This document shows positions 30,468 through 39,578 of a DNA stretch of 64,000 nt, in pieces (the stretch's first letter is position 1; every line of letters starts with the position of its first letter). The DNA is taken from the NCBI RefSeq assembly GCF_007595705.1, contig NZ_NISY01000001.1, positions 62,001 through 126,000 on the forward strand, read 5' to 3'. This DNA is from Streptomyces sp. SAJ15. Its GTDB lineage: Bacteria; Actinomycetota; Actinomycetes; Streptomycetales; Streptomycetaceae. The notes beneath the pieces were generated by a model that worked only from the letters and a program-made list of their open reading frames with translations, was not told where the DNA came from and did not search any database. Made by a program: the position numbers and the translations under genes.

Positions 30468-32138
30468 ATGTCATTTCCCCTGCTGACGGCCATGGCCGCG
30501 GTGCCCGCGATCGGAGCGGTCGTCACCGCCGCCGTGCCCGCCGCCAAGCGCTCCGCGGCCAAGTGGACCGCGCTGCTCTTCTCGCTGGCCACCCTGGCGT
30601 TGGCCGCGGTGGCGCTGGTCCGCTTCGAACCCGGCGGCGCGCAGTACCAGCTCACCGAGTCGCACGCCTGGATCGAGGACTTCGGCGTGCGGTACGAGCT
30701 GGGGGTGGACGGCATCGCGGTGGTGCTCGTCGCGCTGACCGCCGTGCTCATCCCCTTCGTCATCCTGGCCGGCTGGCACGACGCCGACCCGCTGGAGAGC
30801 GACGGCGGCTCCGGGGCGGGGCGGCCGGACCGCCGCTGGCGCCCCACCCAGGGGTTCTTCGCGCTGATCCTGATGGTCGAGGCGATGGTGGTGATCTCCT
30901 TCGAGGCCACCGACGTCTTCCTCTTCTACATCTTCTTCGAAGCCATGCTCATCCCGATGTACTTCCTCATCGGCGGCTTCGGAGACCGGGCCGGCGGCCG
31001 GTCCGCGGAGGAGTCGGCCACCCAGCGCTCCTACGCCGCGGTGAAGTTCCTGCTCTACAACCTGGCGGGCGGCCTGATCATGCTGGCCGCCGTGGTGGGG
31101 CTGTACGCGGTGACCGCGGACGACCTCGGCACCGGCACGTTCTCGCTCCAGCAGATCGCCGAGGCGCGCGCCGACGGCCGACTCGACTTCGCCACCGGCA
31201 CCGAGCGGCTGCTCTTCCTCGGCTTCTTCTTCGCCTTCGCGGTCAAGGCGCCGCTGTGGCCGCTGCACACCTGGCTGCCCAACGCGATGGGCGAGTCGAC
31301 CGCCCCCATCGCCGTCCTGATCACGGCGGTCGTCGACAAGGTCGGCACCTTCGCGATGCTCCGCTACTGCCTCCAGCTGTTCCCGGAGGCCAGCACCTGG
31401 GCCACACCGGTGATCCTCGTACTGGCGGTGATCAGCATCATCTACGGCGCGCTGCTGGCCGTCGGGCAGCGCGACATCAAGCGTCTGATCGCCTACGCGT
31501 CGATCTCGCACTTCGGCTTCATCATCCTGGGCATCTTCGTGATGACCAGCCAGGGCCAGGGCGGCGCGACCCTCTACATGGTCAACCACGGGGTGTCGAC
31601 GGCGGCGTTGATGCTCGTGGCCGGGTTCCTGATCACGCGGCGCGGCTCGCGTCTGATCGCGGACTACGGCGGGGTGCAGAAGGTGGCCCCGGTGCTCGCC
31701 GGCACCTTTCTGATCGGCGGCCTGGCCACCCTCTCGCTGCCCGGACTGGCCCCCTTCATCAGTGAGTTCCTGGTGCTGGTGGGCACGTTCAGCCGCTATC
31801 CGGCGCTCGGTGTCATCGCCAGCGCGGGGATCATCCTCGCGGCGCTCTATGTGCTGGTGCTCTACCAGCGGACCATGACCGGCCCGGTCAGGGACGAGGT
31901 GCGCGGGATGCCCGACCTGCGGCCCCGTGAACTCGTGGTGGTGGCGCCGCTGATCGCGTTGCTGATCTTCCTCGGCGTCTACCCGAAGCCGGTCACCGAC
32001 ATCGTCGACCCGGCCGTGGACCACACGCTGTCGGTGGTGGACGAGAAGGACCCCGAACCGGATCACCCCGTCACGGTCGACGCGGGCTGGTTCGGCTATC
32101 GCCCGCAGGGCGACCACGCTTCCGGAGGTGCCAAGTGA
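30468..32138 (+). CDS. nuoM: NADH-quinone oxidoreductase subunit M
   Basis: The 556-residue antiporter-like proton-pumping subunit has about 14 spans, the Glu in FIFFEAMLIPMYFLIGGFGD, the KAPLWPLHTWLPNAMGESTA segment and the AYASISHFGFIILGIF segment. ATG start 3 nt after the nuoL stop. The RBS is weak, so translation is probably coupled to nuoL. Confidence 0.97.
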   Translation: MSFPLLTAMAAVPAIGAVVTAAVPAAKRSAAKWTALLFSLATLALAAVALVRFEPGGAQYQLTESHAWIEDFGVRYELGVDGIAVVLVALTAVLIPFVILAGWHDADPLESDGGSGAGRPDRRWRPTQGFFALILMVEAMVVISFEATDVFLFYIFFEAMLIPMYFLIGGFGDRAGGRSAEESATQRSYAAVKFLLYNLAGGLIMLAAVVGLYAVTADDLGTGTFSLQQIAEARADGRLDFATGTERLLFLGFFFAFAVKAPLWPLHTWLPNAMGESTAPIAVLITAVVDKVGTFAMLRYCLQLFPEASTWATPVILVLAVISIIYGALLAVGQRDIKRLIAYASISHFGFIILGIFVMTSQGQGGATLYMVNHGVSTAALMLVAGFLITRRGSRLIADYGGVQKVAPVLAGTFLIGGLATLSLPGLAPFISEFLVLVGTFSRYPALGVIASAGIILAALYVLVLYQRTMTGPVRDEVRGMPDLRPRELVVVAPLIALLIFLGVYPKPVTDIVDPAVDHTLSVVDEKDPEPDHPVTVDAGWFGYRPQGDHASGGAK

Positions 32139-33787
32139 CCAGCGCTTCGCTTGTCCACAGCCTGTGGACGACGGCGGCGGAACGGCCGGACAAGATCCCG
32201 TCGCCGGACATCGAGTACGGCCAGCTGTCCCCGACGCTGATCGTCCTCGGTGCCGCGCTGGTCGGCGTCCTCATCGAGGCGCTGCTGCCGCGCCGGCACC
32301 GCTACGCCGCCCAGTTGTTCACCTCCGTGGTGGCGCTGGCCGCCGCCTTCGCGGCCGTCCTGGGCCTGGCGGTGGGTGACTACGGCACCACCGAGGCCGG
32401 GGTCGCCGCGATGGGCGCCATCGCCGTCGACGGCCCCGCGCTCTTCCTCCAGGGGACCGTTCTGCTGGTCGCGCTGGTGGCGGTGTTCACCTTCGCCGAG
32501 CGGCGGTTGGACCCCGTGGAGCACGGCAACCGGGTCGACTCCTTCGCCGCGCAGGGGGCCGCGGTGCCGGGCGGCGAGGCCGAACAGGCCGCGGTCAAGG
32601 CCGGGTTCACCACCACGGAGGTCTTCCCGCTGCTGCTGTTCGCGGTGGGCGGGATGCTCATCTTCCCCGCGGCCAACGACCTGTTGACGCTCTTCGTGGC
32701 GCTGGAGGTCTTCTCCCTGCCGCTGTACATCCTGTGTGCGCTCGCCCGCCGGCACCGGCTGCTCTCCCAGGAGGCCGCGGTCAAGTACTTCCTGCTGGGT
32801 GCCTTCTCCTCCGCCTTCCTGCTCTTCGGTATCGCACTGCTGTACGGCTACGCGGGCACCGTCGGCTACGCGGGCATCGCGGACGTCGTCGACGGCGAGG
32901 TGACCCGACTCGACCCGGCGCTGGCCCAGACCATGGGCAACGACGCGCTGCTGCTGATCGGCGGCGCCATGGTGCTGATGGGTCTGCTGTTCAAGATCGG
33001 CGCCGTGCCCTTCCACATGTGGACGCCCGACGTCTACCAGGGCGCCCCCACCCCCGTCACCGGCTTCATGGCGTCGGCCACCAAGGTCGCCGCCTTCGGA
33101 GCGCTGCTGCGGCTGCTGTACGTGGTGCTGCCGGGGCTGCGCTGGGACTGGCGTCCGGTCATGTGGGGGGTGGCCATCCTCACCATGCTGGGCGGCGCGA
33201 TCGTCGCGGTCACCCAGACCGATGTGAAGCGGCTGCTGGCCTACTCCTCGATCGCCCACGCCGGCTTCATCCTGGCGGGCGTCATCGCCACCACCCCCGA
33301 CGGCATCTCCTCGGCCCTCTTCTACCTCGCCGCCTACTCCTTCGTGACGCTCGGCGCGTTCGCCGTGGTCACCCTGGTGCGCGACGCGGGCGGCGAGGCC
33401 ACGCACCTGTCGAAGTGGGCCGGGCTGGGCCGACGCTCCCCGCTGGTGGCCGCCGTGTTCGCGGTCTTCCTCCTGGCCTTCGCGGGCATCCCGCTCACCA
33501 GCGGCTTCGCCGGCAAGTTCGCGGTCTTCAAGGCGGCGGCGGAGGGCGGCGCGGGCGCCCTGGTGGTGGTCGGCGTCGTCTCCTCCGCCATCGCCGCCTT
33601 CTTCTACATCCGCGTGATCGTCCTGATGTTCTTCAGCGAGCCTCGGGCCGACGGTCCGTCGGTCGCCGTGCCCAGCGCGCTGACCTCGTCCGCGATCGCC
33701 GTGGGCGTCGTGGTGACCCTGGTCCTGGGCGTCGCCCCGCAGTACTTCCTGGATCTCGCGAGCAGCGCCGGGGTCTTCGTCCGCTGA
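32135..33787 (+). CDS. nuoN: NADH-quinone oxidoreductase subunit N
   Basis: The 550-residue antiporter-like subunit has about 14 spans, FVALEVFSLPLYILCAL with the key Glu, KIGAVPFHMWTPDVYQGAPT, and YSSIAHAGFILAGV. GTG start behind GGAGGTG, overlapping the nuoM stop. It closes the complete A-N operon; no strong hairpin follows it. Confidence 0.97.
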   Translation: MTSASLVHSLWTTAAERPDKIPSPDIEYGQLSPTLIVLGAALVGVLIEALLPRRHRYAAQLFTSVVALAAAFAAVLGLAVGDYGTTEAGVAAMGAIAVDGPALFLQGTVLLVALVAVFTFAERRLDPVEHGNRVDSFAAQGAAVPGGEAEQAAVKAGFTTTEVFPLLLFAVGGMLIFPAANDLLTLFVALEVFSLPLYILCALARRHRLLSQEAAVKYFLLGAFSSAFLLFGIALLYGYAGTVGYAGIADVVDGEVTRLDPALAQTMGNDALLLIGGAMVLMGLLFKIGAVPFHMWTPDVYQGAPTPVTGFMASATKVAAFGALLRLLYVVLPGLRWDWRPVMWGVAILTMLGGAIVAVTQTDVKRLLAYSSIAHAGFILAGVIATTPDGISSALFYLAAYSFVTLGAFAVVTLVRDAGGEATHLSKWAGLGRRSPLVAAVFAVFLLAFAGIPLTSGFAGKFAVFKAAAEGGAGALVVVGVVSSAIAAFFYIRVIVLMFFSEPRADGPSVAVPSALTSSAIAVGVVVTLVLGVAPQYFLDLASSAGVFVR

Positions 33788-33924
33788 GCCGTTGGAGTGC
33801 GAGTGCTGCGCCAGCCGAGGGTATTAGTAGGCAGATAGTAAAGATGCTCGGCGTGCCCTTCCGATACATGCCTAGGAGCGCGTGTTAACGCCTCCCACGC
33901 TTCGGAACAGGCAAGGAGCATCGA

Positions 33925-34689
33925 ATGAGATCCGAAGTTACGAGCATGGCCCTGCGCCGCGGCCGCCCGGCCGCCCGCCTGGCGGTCCCTCTGGCCGTCA
34001 TAGCAGCAGGGGCGATGTTCCCTGCGGCCGCGTCGGCCGCTCCGGCGGCCGACGACGGTTATGGCCACCACCGCTGCGAAGCCGTCGACACCACCAGCAG
34101 GGAGTGGGGTGAGTTCCTCGGCGTCATCGTGGACGACGACGTGTTCGTCGGAACTCGCCATGGCCACGACGACCACGGCGACCACCACGGCGACGACCAC
34201 GGCACTCGTGGCGACGACCACGGCGACGACCACGGTGACCACTACGGCGACGACCACGGCAGTCGTGGCGACGACCACGGTGACCACTACGGCGACGACC
34301 ACGGTGACCACCACGGCGACGGTCGCGAGCACGATGACGGTGACAGCCACGGGGACGACCGTGGCGACAGTCACCGCGCCTATGCCCTTCTCCATGACCA
34401 CGAGGAGGGGAGCGGCCACGACCACGGTAAGAACGGCCATGACGGCAAGAGCGACGACCACGGCCGCGACTGGGTGCGTTGGCACAAGCTCTGGGACAAG
34501 GGGATCAAGGGGACGCCCTGCGACATCGACCTCAGCCTGAAGTCGGATCACAAGCTGCGGGTCGCCGTGATCACGACGCATGAGAAGCTCTTTGAGACCC
34601 ATTGTCGGATCGAGCACAAGCCCCTGCGCCTGAAGTGCCACGACCACTGGAAGCAGATCGAGGGCAAGACCTTCGAGGGCCCCAGGTGA
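33925..34689 (+). CDS. Secreted His/Asp-repeat protein
   Basis: The 254-residue product has a signal segment at about 18-40 (VPLAVIAAGAMFPAAASAAP). Then comes a region at about 75-155 made of short repeats of the DDHGDHHG / GDHYGDDHG type, with some RGDDHG. A conserved-looking tail follows (RDWVRWHKLWDKGIKGTPC to the end). The tail has Cys at GTPC, ETHC and KCHDH. His/Asp repeats outside the membrane would bind divalent metals. ATG is preceded by AAGGAG with 7-nt spacing. It lies 138 bp after nuoN; whether it shares the operon is unclear, since A/T-richer sequence in the gap (GTATTAGTAGGCAGATAGTA) could hold a promoter. I do not recognise the family. Confidence 0.72.
   Translation: MRSEVTSMALRRGRPAARLAVPLAVIAAGAMFPAAASAAPAADDGYGHHRCEAVDTTSREWGEFLGVIVDDDVFVGTRHGHDDHGDHHGDDHGTRGDDHGDDHGDHYGDDHGSRGDDHGDHYGDDHGDHHGDGREHDDGDSHGDDRGDSHRAYALLHDHEEGSGHDHGKNGHDGKSDDHGRDWVRWHKLWDKGIKGTPCDIDLSLKSDHKLRVAVITTHEKLFETHCRIEHKPLRLKCHDHWKQIEGKTFEGPR
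34150..34330. repeat. Tandem coding repeats rich in GACGACCACGGC
   Basis: The core of the His/Asp protein is built of 9- to 24-bp units around CGACGACCACGGC and GTGACCACTACGG. Units such as CGTGGCGACGACCACGG recur exactly, which should make the length variable by slippage. Confidence 0.8.
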
Positions 34690-34730
34690 GTGAGTGTCGT
34701 GGTGAGTGAGCGGTAGCGGTTCCGGCCGTA

Positions 34731-34773
34731 CGCCGGGTCGGGTGCGCCAGTGTCGGCGCCCCCGCACCCGGCG
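34731..34773. terminator. Bidirectional terminator between two convergent genes
   Basis: CGCCGGGT pairs with ACCCGGCG, enclosing GCGCC with GGCGC, between the His/Asp protein and the lipoprotein gene. Confidence 0.6.
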
Positions 34774-34781
34774 TGTCCGGG

Positions 34782-35330
34782 TCAGCCCAGGTCGAGCCCG
34801 GTCGGCACGTCCAGGTCCGTCGGCACATCCAGGTCCGTCGGGATGTCCAGGTCCGTCGGCATCCCGGTCGGCATCCCGGTGGGCATGCCGCTCGGGGCCG
34901 CGGACTTGGTGAAGGTGCTCTTCTTGCCGGACGCCCAGGCGATGGTGAGCGTCTTGCCGTCGGCGCTCTCGACCGTCCCCTTGGTGTAGTCGCTGGCGCC
35001 GTCCTTGCAGGTGAAGTTGAGCGTCACCGGCTTGGACTCGTCCGCGACCGTGCCGGTGCAGGAGGTCTTGCCGAAGAGCATCGCGGTCTTCTCCGCGACG
35101 GACAGGATCAGCAGACCGTCGTCGGCGTGGGTGGCGTCCGTGGTCCAGCCGCCCCGGAGGTCGGCGGCCGTGACGTCCGCGCCTCCGCCGTTCTCACCCG
35201 TCGGCGCGCCGGACTGCTGCCCGCCGACGGGGTCCTTCTTCTTCTTGCCACCGTCGTCACTGCTGGAACAACCGGTCACCAGCACAGCGGCGATCAGCGC
35301 CGCCCCCGTGATCTGTGCTGCCTTGCGCAC
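34782..35330 (-). CDS. Lipoprotein with repetitive Met/Pro/Asp tail
   Basis: The 182-residue product has a lipoprotein signal, GAALIAAVLVTGCSSS, with the lipobox Cys near residue 22. A Lys/Gly linker and a globular part of about 100 residues follow (LRGGWTTDATHADDGLL to KSTFTKSAA), containing two Cys (TSCTG and FTCKDG) that could form a disulphide. The C-terminus is built of PTGM repeats and PTDLDV repeats. GTG at 35330 was chosen because the lipobox position is then normal and GGGAGAAGAG lies upstream. It is anchored outside the membrane; function unknown. It lies 59 nt after the fumarylacetoacetase gene on the same strand. Confidence 0.75.
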   Translation of the reverse strand: MRKAAQITGAALIAAVLVTGCSSSDDGGKKKKDPVGGQQSGAPTGENGGGADVTAADLRGGWTTDATHADDGLLILSVAEKTAMLFGKTSCTGTVADESKPVTLNFTCKDGASDYTKGTVESADGKTLTIAWASGKKSTFTKSAAPSGMPTGMPTGMPTDLDIPTDLDVPTDLDVPTGLDLG

Positions 35331-35389
35331 GTTCTCTTCTCCCTCGGTTCGTGAGCGGGAACACGTCAAGGTAGCAGCAGTGGTGGGAT

Positions 35390-36613
35390 TCAGTCAGTCG
35401 CCGGAACGACCCGACCGAGCACCTCGCCGAGGCCCACGCGCACCCCGTCCGGCCCCGGCGCCCAGGCGGTCAGCCGCACCTCGTCGCCGTCCTCCAGGAA
35501 GGTCCGCTTCCCGTCGGGGAGTTCCAGCGGGTCGCGGCCGGACCAGGTCAGCTCCAGCAGACAGCCGCGCTGCTCGGGGAGCGGGCCGCTGACGGTGCCG
35601 GAGCCGTAGAGGTCGCCGGTGCGCAGCGAGGCGCCGTTGACCGTCATATGGGCCAGTTGCTGCGCGGCCGTCCAGTACATGGTGGAGAAGGGCGGATGCG
35701 CCACCGGGTGGCCGTTGATGGCGATCTCGAGGTGGATGTCGAGCCCGCCCGGTTCGTCGGCGGAGTCGTCGAGGTAGGGCAGCATCGGCTCGTCCCGCTC
35801 CGGAGGGCTGGTGCGGGCGGCGTCGAAGGCGTCCAACGGGGTGATCCAGGCCGACACGGAGGTGGCGAAGGACTTGCCGAGGAACGGGCCGAGCGGGCGG
35901 TACTCCCAGCTCTGGACGTCCCGCGCGGACCAGTCGTTGAGGAGGCACACGCCGAAGACGTGCTCACGGAAGGCGGTCAGCGGGACGCGCTCGCCGAGGG
36001 TGGTGGGCGTGCCGACCACGAAGCCGACCTCGGCCTCGATGTCCAGCCGCTGGGTGGGGCCGAACACCGGGGACGTCTCGGAGAAGGGCAGTCGCTGGCC
36101 GAGCGGGCGGACCACGGGGGTCCCGGAGACCACCACCGTCCCGGCCCGGCCGTGGTAACCGATGGGCAGGTGCTTCCAGTTGGGGGTCAGCGCCTCGCCG
36201 TCCGGGCGGAACATCCGACCGACGTTGGTGGCGTGGTGTTCGCTGGCGTAGAAGTCGACGTAGTCGGCGACCTCGAACGGCAGGTACAGGGCGACCTCGT
36301 CCAGCGGGCGCAGCAGCGGCTCGGTGGTCGCGCGGTGCGCCGGGTCGGTGAGCCAGGCGCGCAGTTGGGCGCGCACCTCGCGCCAGACCGGGCGGCCGGC
36401 GGCGAGCAGCGGGTTCAGCAGGGGCCGGCTGAGCAGCTCGGCGTGGGGCGAGCCGTGGGCGGCGGCCGCGGCGCCGGCGTCCAGCACATGGTCGCCGTAG
36501 CGGACTCCGATCCGCCGCTCCGTGGAACCGTCGGTACTGAACACGCCGTACGGGAGGTTGTGCGGCCCGAAGGGGTGGTCCTGGGGCAGGTCGAGCGGGC
36601 TCTGTCGCGGCAT
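35390..36613 (-). CDS. fahA: Fumarylacetoacetase
   Basis: The 407-residue enzyme hydrolyses fumarylacetoacetate to fumarate and acetoacetate, the last step of tyrosine breakdown by homogentisate. Family marks: FGPHNLPYGVFS at the start, VADYVDFYASEHHATNVGRMFR with the catalytic His, the metal-binding DIEAEVGFVVG and LNDWSARDVQSWEY, and the C-terminal YGSGTVSGP. Length is normal. ATG is preceded by GAAGGCGAGG. The gene is divergent from the ATP-grasp gene. Homogentisate dioxygenase and other tyrosine genes are not in the window. Confidence 0.95.
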   Translation of the reverse strand: MPRQSPLDLPQDHPFGPHNLPYGVFSTDGSTERRIGVRYGDHVLDAGAAAAAHGSPHAELLSRPLLNPLLAAGRPVWREVRAQLRAWLTDPAHRATTEPLLRPLDEVALYLPFEVADYVDFYASEHHATNVGRMFRPDGEALTPNWKHLPIGYHGRAGTVVVSGTPVVRPLGQRLPFSETSPVFGPTQRLDIEAEVGFVVGTPTTLGERVPLTAFREHVFGVCLLNDWSARDVQSWEYRPLGPFLGKSFATSVSAWITPLDAFDAARTSPPERDEPMLPYLDDSADEPGGLDIHLEIAINGHPVAHPPFSTMYWTAAQQLAHMTVNGASLRTGDLYGSGTVSGPLPEQRGCLLELTWSGRDPLELPDGKRTFLEDGDEVRLTAWAPGPDGVRVGLGEVLGRVVPATD

Positions 36614-36775
36614 GGGGCTGCCTCGCCTTCTCCTCGTGGCCGGGGTGGCCGAATGGCCGGGTGCCTATGGAAGTGACGTACCGGATGTGGGGGCCGGCCA
36701 CAGACTACGACGCGGCGACGCCCGGGTGACCTGTGGTGACTGGAGACTAAAGAGATGGCAATGTCCCGATAGTCC

Positions 36776-36805
36776 TTGCTGGAATCTGACATTCCCAAGT
36801 AGCGT
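36776..36805 (+). promoter_or_regulatory. Candidate promoter of the ATP-grasp gene
   Basis: TTGCTG and TAGCGT with an 18-nt spacer fit a vegetative promoter. An overlapping ECF-like reading is GGAAT, 17 nt, CGTCC, so an extracytoplasmic sigma factor is an alternative. Confidence 0.4.
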
Positions 36806-36864
36806 CCTTAGTCGGGTCACGCTCAGTGGGGGGGCCACTGCGCTGGAGTGACCGAGGGGGACTG

Positions 36865-38103
36865 GTGGCGAGCAGCCAGGTGCCGTTCACGGCGGACCGG
36901 ACCGTGCCCAGCCTGATCGTGAAGATCGGTGACTACCCGTTGCACCACGGCGGGGTCGGGGCGATCCGCAGCCTCGGCCGGCTCGGCATCCCGATGTACG
37001 CCATCACCGAGGACCGCTGGACCCCCGCCGCCGTCTCGCGCTATCTGGAGCGGGCCTTCGTCTGGCCGACCACCGGCACCGAACGGCCGGAGCAGCTGGT
37101 GGAGGGCCTGCTGCGGGTGGGTCGGCGCATCGGGCGGCCGGCGGTTCTCATCCCCACCGACGAGGAGGCGGCGGTCCTGGTCGCGGAGTACTCCGTGGAG
37201 TTGGCCGACCACTTCCTCATCCCCCGGGTCGACCCCGGGCTGCCGCGCCGGCTGGCCAGCAAGCAGGGGCTGTACGAGCTGTGCGTGGAGCACGGGGTGC
37301 CGTCCCCGGAGGCGGTCTGCCCCGGCTCGTACGCCGAGATAGCGGAGTTCGCGGCCGACGCCACCTTCCCGTTGGTGGCCAAGAACCGGGCGGCGTTCGA
37401 GCGCCGCCGGCAGCCGGCCGTCGGCGGCACCACCCGGATCGAGGGTCCGCGCGAGCTGCTCGCCCTGGCCCGCACCTGGGGGCCGCGACCCGGCGTGATC
37501 CTGCAGGAGTATCTGCCGCGTGAGCACGCCGAGGACTGGGTCGTGCACGCCTACTTCGACGCCGAGTCCACCCCGCTCGCCCTGTTCACCGGCGTGAAGG
37601 TGCGCTCCTGGCCGCCGCACGCGGGCATGACCGCGTGCGCGTACGTGGTGGACAACCCGGAACTGGCCGAGATGGCGGCGCAGTTCATCAAGCGGATCGG
37701 CTTCAGCGGGATCGTCGACCTCGACTGGCGCTTCGACCGCCGCGACGGCCGGTACAAGCTGCTCGACTTCAATCCCCGTATGGGCGCGCAGTTCCGGCTC
37801 TTCGAGAACGAGGCCGGCATCGACGTGGTGCGGGCCCAGCACCTGGACCTGACCGGGCGCAAGGTCCCCGAGGCCGACCAGCGGGACGGCCACCGCTTCA
37901 CGGTCGAGAACATCGACCTGCCGGCCATGCTGGCCTATCGACGCAGCGGTTACACCACCCCGCACGCGCCGGCGCGCGCCACCGGCACGGAGTTGGCCTG
38001 GCTGGCGCGCGACGACCTGAAGCCGTTCTTCACCATGCTCGCGCGGTTTGTCCGGCCGGGAGCGAGGCATCTGTACGAAATGTGGCGCGCCAGAAGGCTG
38101 TGA
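36865..38103 (+). CDS. ATP-grasp enzyme (carboxylate-amine ligase type), substrate unknown
   Basis: 412 residues. The N-terminal third (VPSLIVKIGDYPLHHGGVGA onward) is a pre-ATP-grasp fold. The ATP-grasp part has FPLVAKNRAAFERRR (ATP Lys), VILQEYLPREHAEDWVVHAY, and the Mg-binding DFNPRMGAQFRLF. Such enzymes make amide or peptide bonds through acyl-phosphates. The GTG at 36865 was chosen with GAGGGGG upstream. The gene is followed after 69 bp by a flavin monooxygenase-like gene on the same strand; together they look like a two-enzyme unit making or modifying a small amide. No amino-acid specificity can be read. Confidence 0.85.
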   Translation: MASSQVPFTADRTVPSLIVKIGDYPLHHGGVGAIRSLGRLGIPMYAITEDRWTPAAVSRYLERAFVWPTTGTERPEQLVEGLLRVGRRIGRPAVLIPTDEEAAVLVAEYSVELADHFLIPRVDPGLPRRLASKQGLYELCVEHGVPSPEAVCPGSYAEIAEFAADATFPLVAKNRAAFERRRQPAVGGTTRIEGPRELLALARTWGPRPGVILQEYLPREHAEDWVVHAYFDAESTPLALFTGVKVRSWPPHAGMTACAYVVDNPELAEMAAQFIKRIGFSGIVDLDWRFDRRDGRYKLLDFNPRMGAQFRLFENEAGIDVVRAQHLDLTGRKVPEADQRDGHRFTVENIDLPAMLAYRRSGYTTPHAPARATGTELAWLARDDLKPFFTMLARFVRPGARHLYEMWRARRL

Positions 38104-38172
38104 CCCCACGCTGGAGGGGCCAGCGGCTTCGGGCGCGAGTCTGTGACGGAAACCGTCCTGGGGAGGGGACTC

Positions 38173-39378
38173 GTGAGCGATCCGGTAGCTGTCATCGGGG
38201 CCGGTCCATTCGGCCTGTCGACCGCCGCCCATCTGCGGGCGCGCGGCATCCCGGTCCGCGTCTTCGGTGCGCCGATGGTGAGCTGGCGCTCCCATATGCC
38301 GGCCGGGATGCTGCTGAAGTCGACGCCGGCCGCCTCCAGTATCGACGCGCCGCAGCCCGGGCACACGCTGCTCGACTACTGCCTGCAGACCGGAGGGGTG
38401 CGGTACGAGTCGGACTGGGACATCATCCCGGTCGAGACCTTCGCGGCCTACGGACTGTGGTTCCAGGAGCGGCTGGTGCCGGAGCTGGAGCAGGTGCGGG
38501 TGGTCTCGGTGGACCGGCCCGGCGGGCGGGGCGGCCGCTTCGAGCTGAAGTTGGACTCGGGCGAGGAGTGCGCGGCGCGGGCCGTCGTGGTCGCCACCGG
38601 GCTGACCGGGCTCGCCCATCTGCCCCCCGAGCTGGCCGCCATGGCGCCGGACGGTCCCTCGCCCACGGGCCCCGTCTCGCACAGCTCGCAACACCGTGAC
38701 CTGCGGCGCTTCGCCGGGCGCGAGGTCGTGGTGGTGGGCGCCGGGCAGTCGGCCCTGGAGAGCGCGGTGCTGCTGGCCGAGGCGGGCGCGACGGTGCGGG
38801 TGGTGGCGCGCCGGCACGGCGCGGTCGCCTTCGGCGCGCCGCCGGACCGGCAGCCGCGGCTGCGGCCCGAGTCGCCGTTCGGCCGGGCCTGGTCGCTGTA
38901 CGCGTTCTCGTACCACGCGGAGGCGTTCCGGCATCTGCCGGCGCCCGCCCGACAGTTCCTGGTGCGGCGGGTGCTGGGGCCGCTCGGCGCCTGGTGGCTG
39001 CGGGAGCGCTTCGCGGGCAAGGTGCGGGTCACCGCCGGCGTGAAGATCACGCGGGCCGAGGTCGAGGACGGTCGGCCGGTGCTGCGGCTCGGTGGCGGCG
39101 GCCGGGTCGGCGAGGTCTCCGGCGACCATGTGCTGGCCGCCACCGGATACCGGATGGATCTCTCCGCGCTCGGCTTCCTCGGCCCGGAACTGCGCACCCG
39201 GGTGGCGGTGAGCGCGGGCGGGCCGCGGCTGGACGCCGGGTACGGCTCGTCGGTGCCTGGGCTGTACTTCACCGGACTGCCGGCCGCGGCGAGCTTCGGC
39301 CCGATCATGCGCTTCGTGTGCGGGACCGAGTACGCCTCGCCCCGACTGGCGAGGGCGGTGGCGGCCGCGCACGGCTGA
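38173..39378 (+). CDS. FAD/NAD(P)-binding oxidoreductase, monooxygenase-like
   Basis: 401 residues. The FAD motif VAVIGAGPFGLSTAAH is at the N-terminus. A second nucleotide motif, EVVVVGAGQSALESAVLLAEAG, near the middle is the NAD(P)H site. ATG-type hinges are ARAVVVATG and HVLAATGYRMDLSALGFL. The pattern is that of flavin N-monooxygenases and Baeyer-Villiger relatives, although the exact BVMO fingerprint is not seen. I chose GTG at 38173 because GGGGAGGGG lies 5 nt ahead; GTG at 38143 is in frame but has a poorer RBS. It pairs with the upstream ATP-grasp gene. Confidence 0.82.
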   Translation: MSDPVAVIGAGPFGLSTAAHLRARGIPVRVFGAPMVSWRSHMPAGMLLKSTPAASSIDAPQPGHTLLDYCLQTGGVRYESDWDIIPVETFAAYGLWFQERLVPELEQVRVVSVDRPGGRGGRFELKLDSGEECAARAVVVATGLTGLAHLPPELAAMAPDGPSPTGPVSHSSQHRDLRRFAGREVVVVGAGQSALESAVLLAEAGATVRVVARRHGAVAFGAPPDRQPRLRPESPFGRAWSLYAFSYHAEAFRHLPAPARQFLVRRVLGPLGAWWLRERFAGKVRVTAGVKITRAEVEDGRPVLRLGGGGRVGEVSGDHVLAATGYRMDLSALGFLGPELRTRVAVSAGGPRLDAGYGSSVPGLYFTGLPAAASFGPIMRFVCGTEYASPRLARAVAAAHG

Positions 39379-39578
39379 GCGAGCGGCGATGCGCGGGTGA
39401 TGTGGGCCACACCGGAAACCAGGGGTGGAAGCCCGTCTACGCGGTAGCGGAAGTGAGAGGGCGCACAAGCCGGGAAGGCGCCCACGATGATCGATCCTCG
39501 ACCGGATACGCTGCCTTTTAGTGGAGACAGCGACACATCGACATTCCGCGTGATCGTAGGCAGACAGGAGTACCCCTC

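Noticed and set aside
28640..31765. Plus-strand frame of 1041 codons across nuoL and nuoM
   Set aside because: It is out of frame with both well-conserved subunits and rich in Arg/His/Pro, so a shadow.
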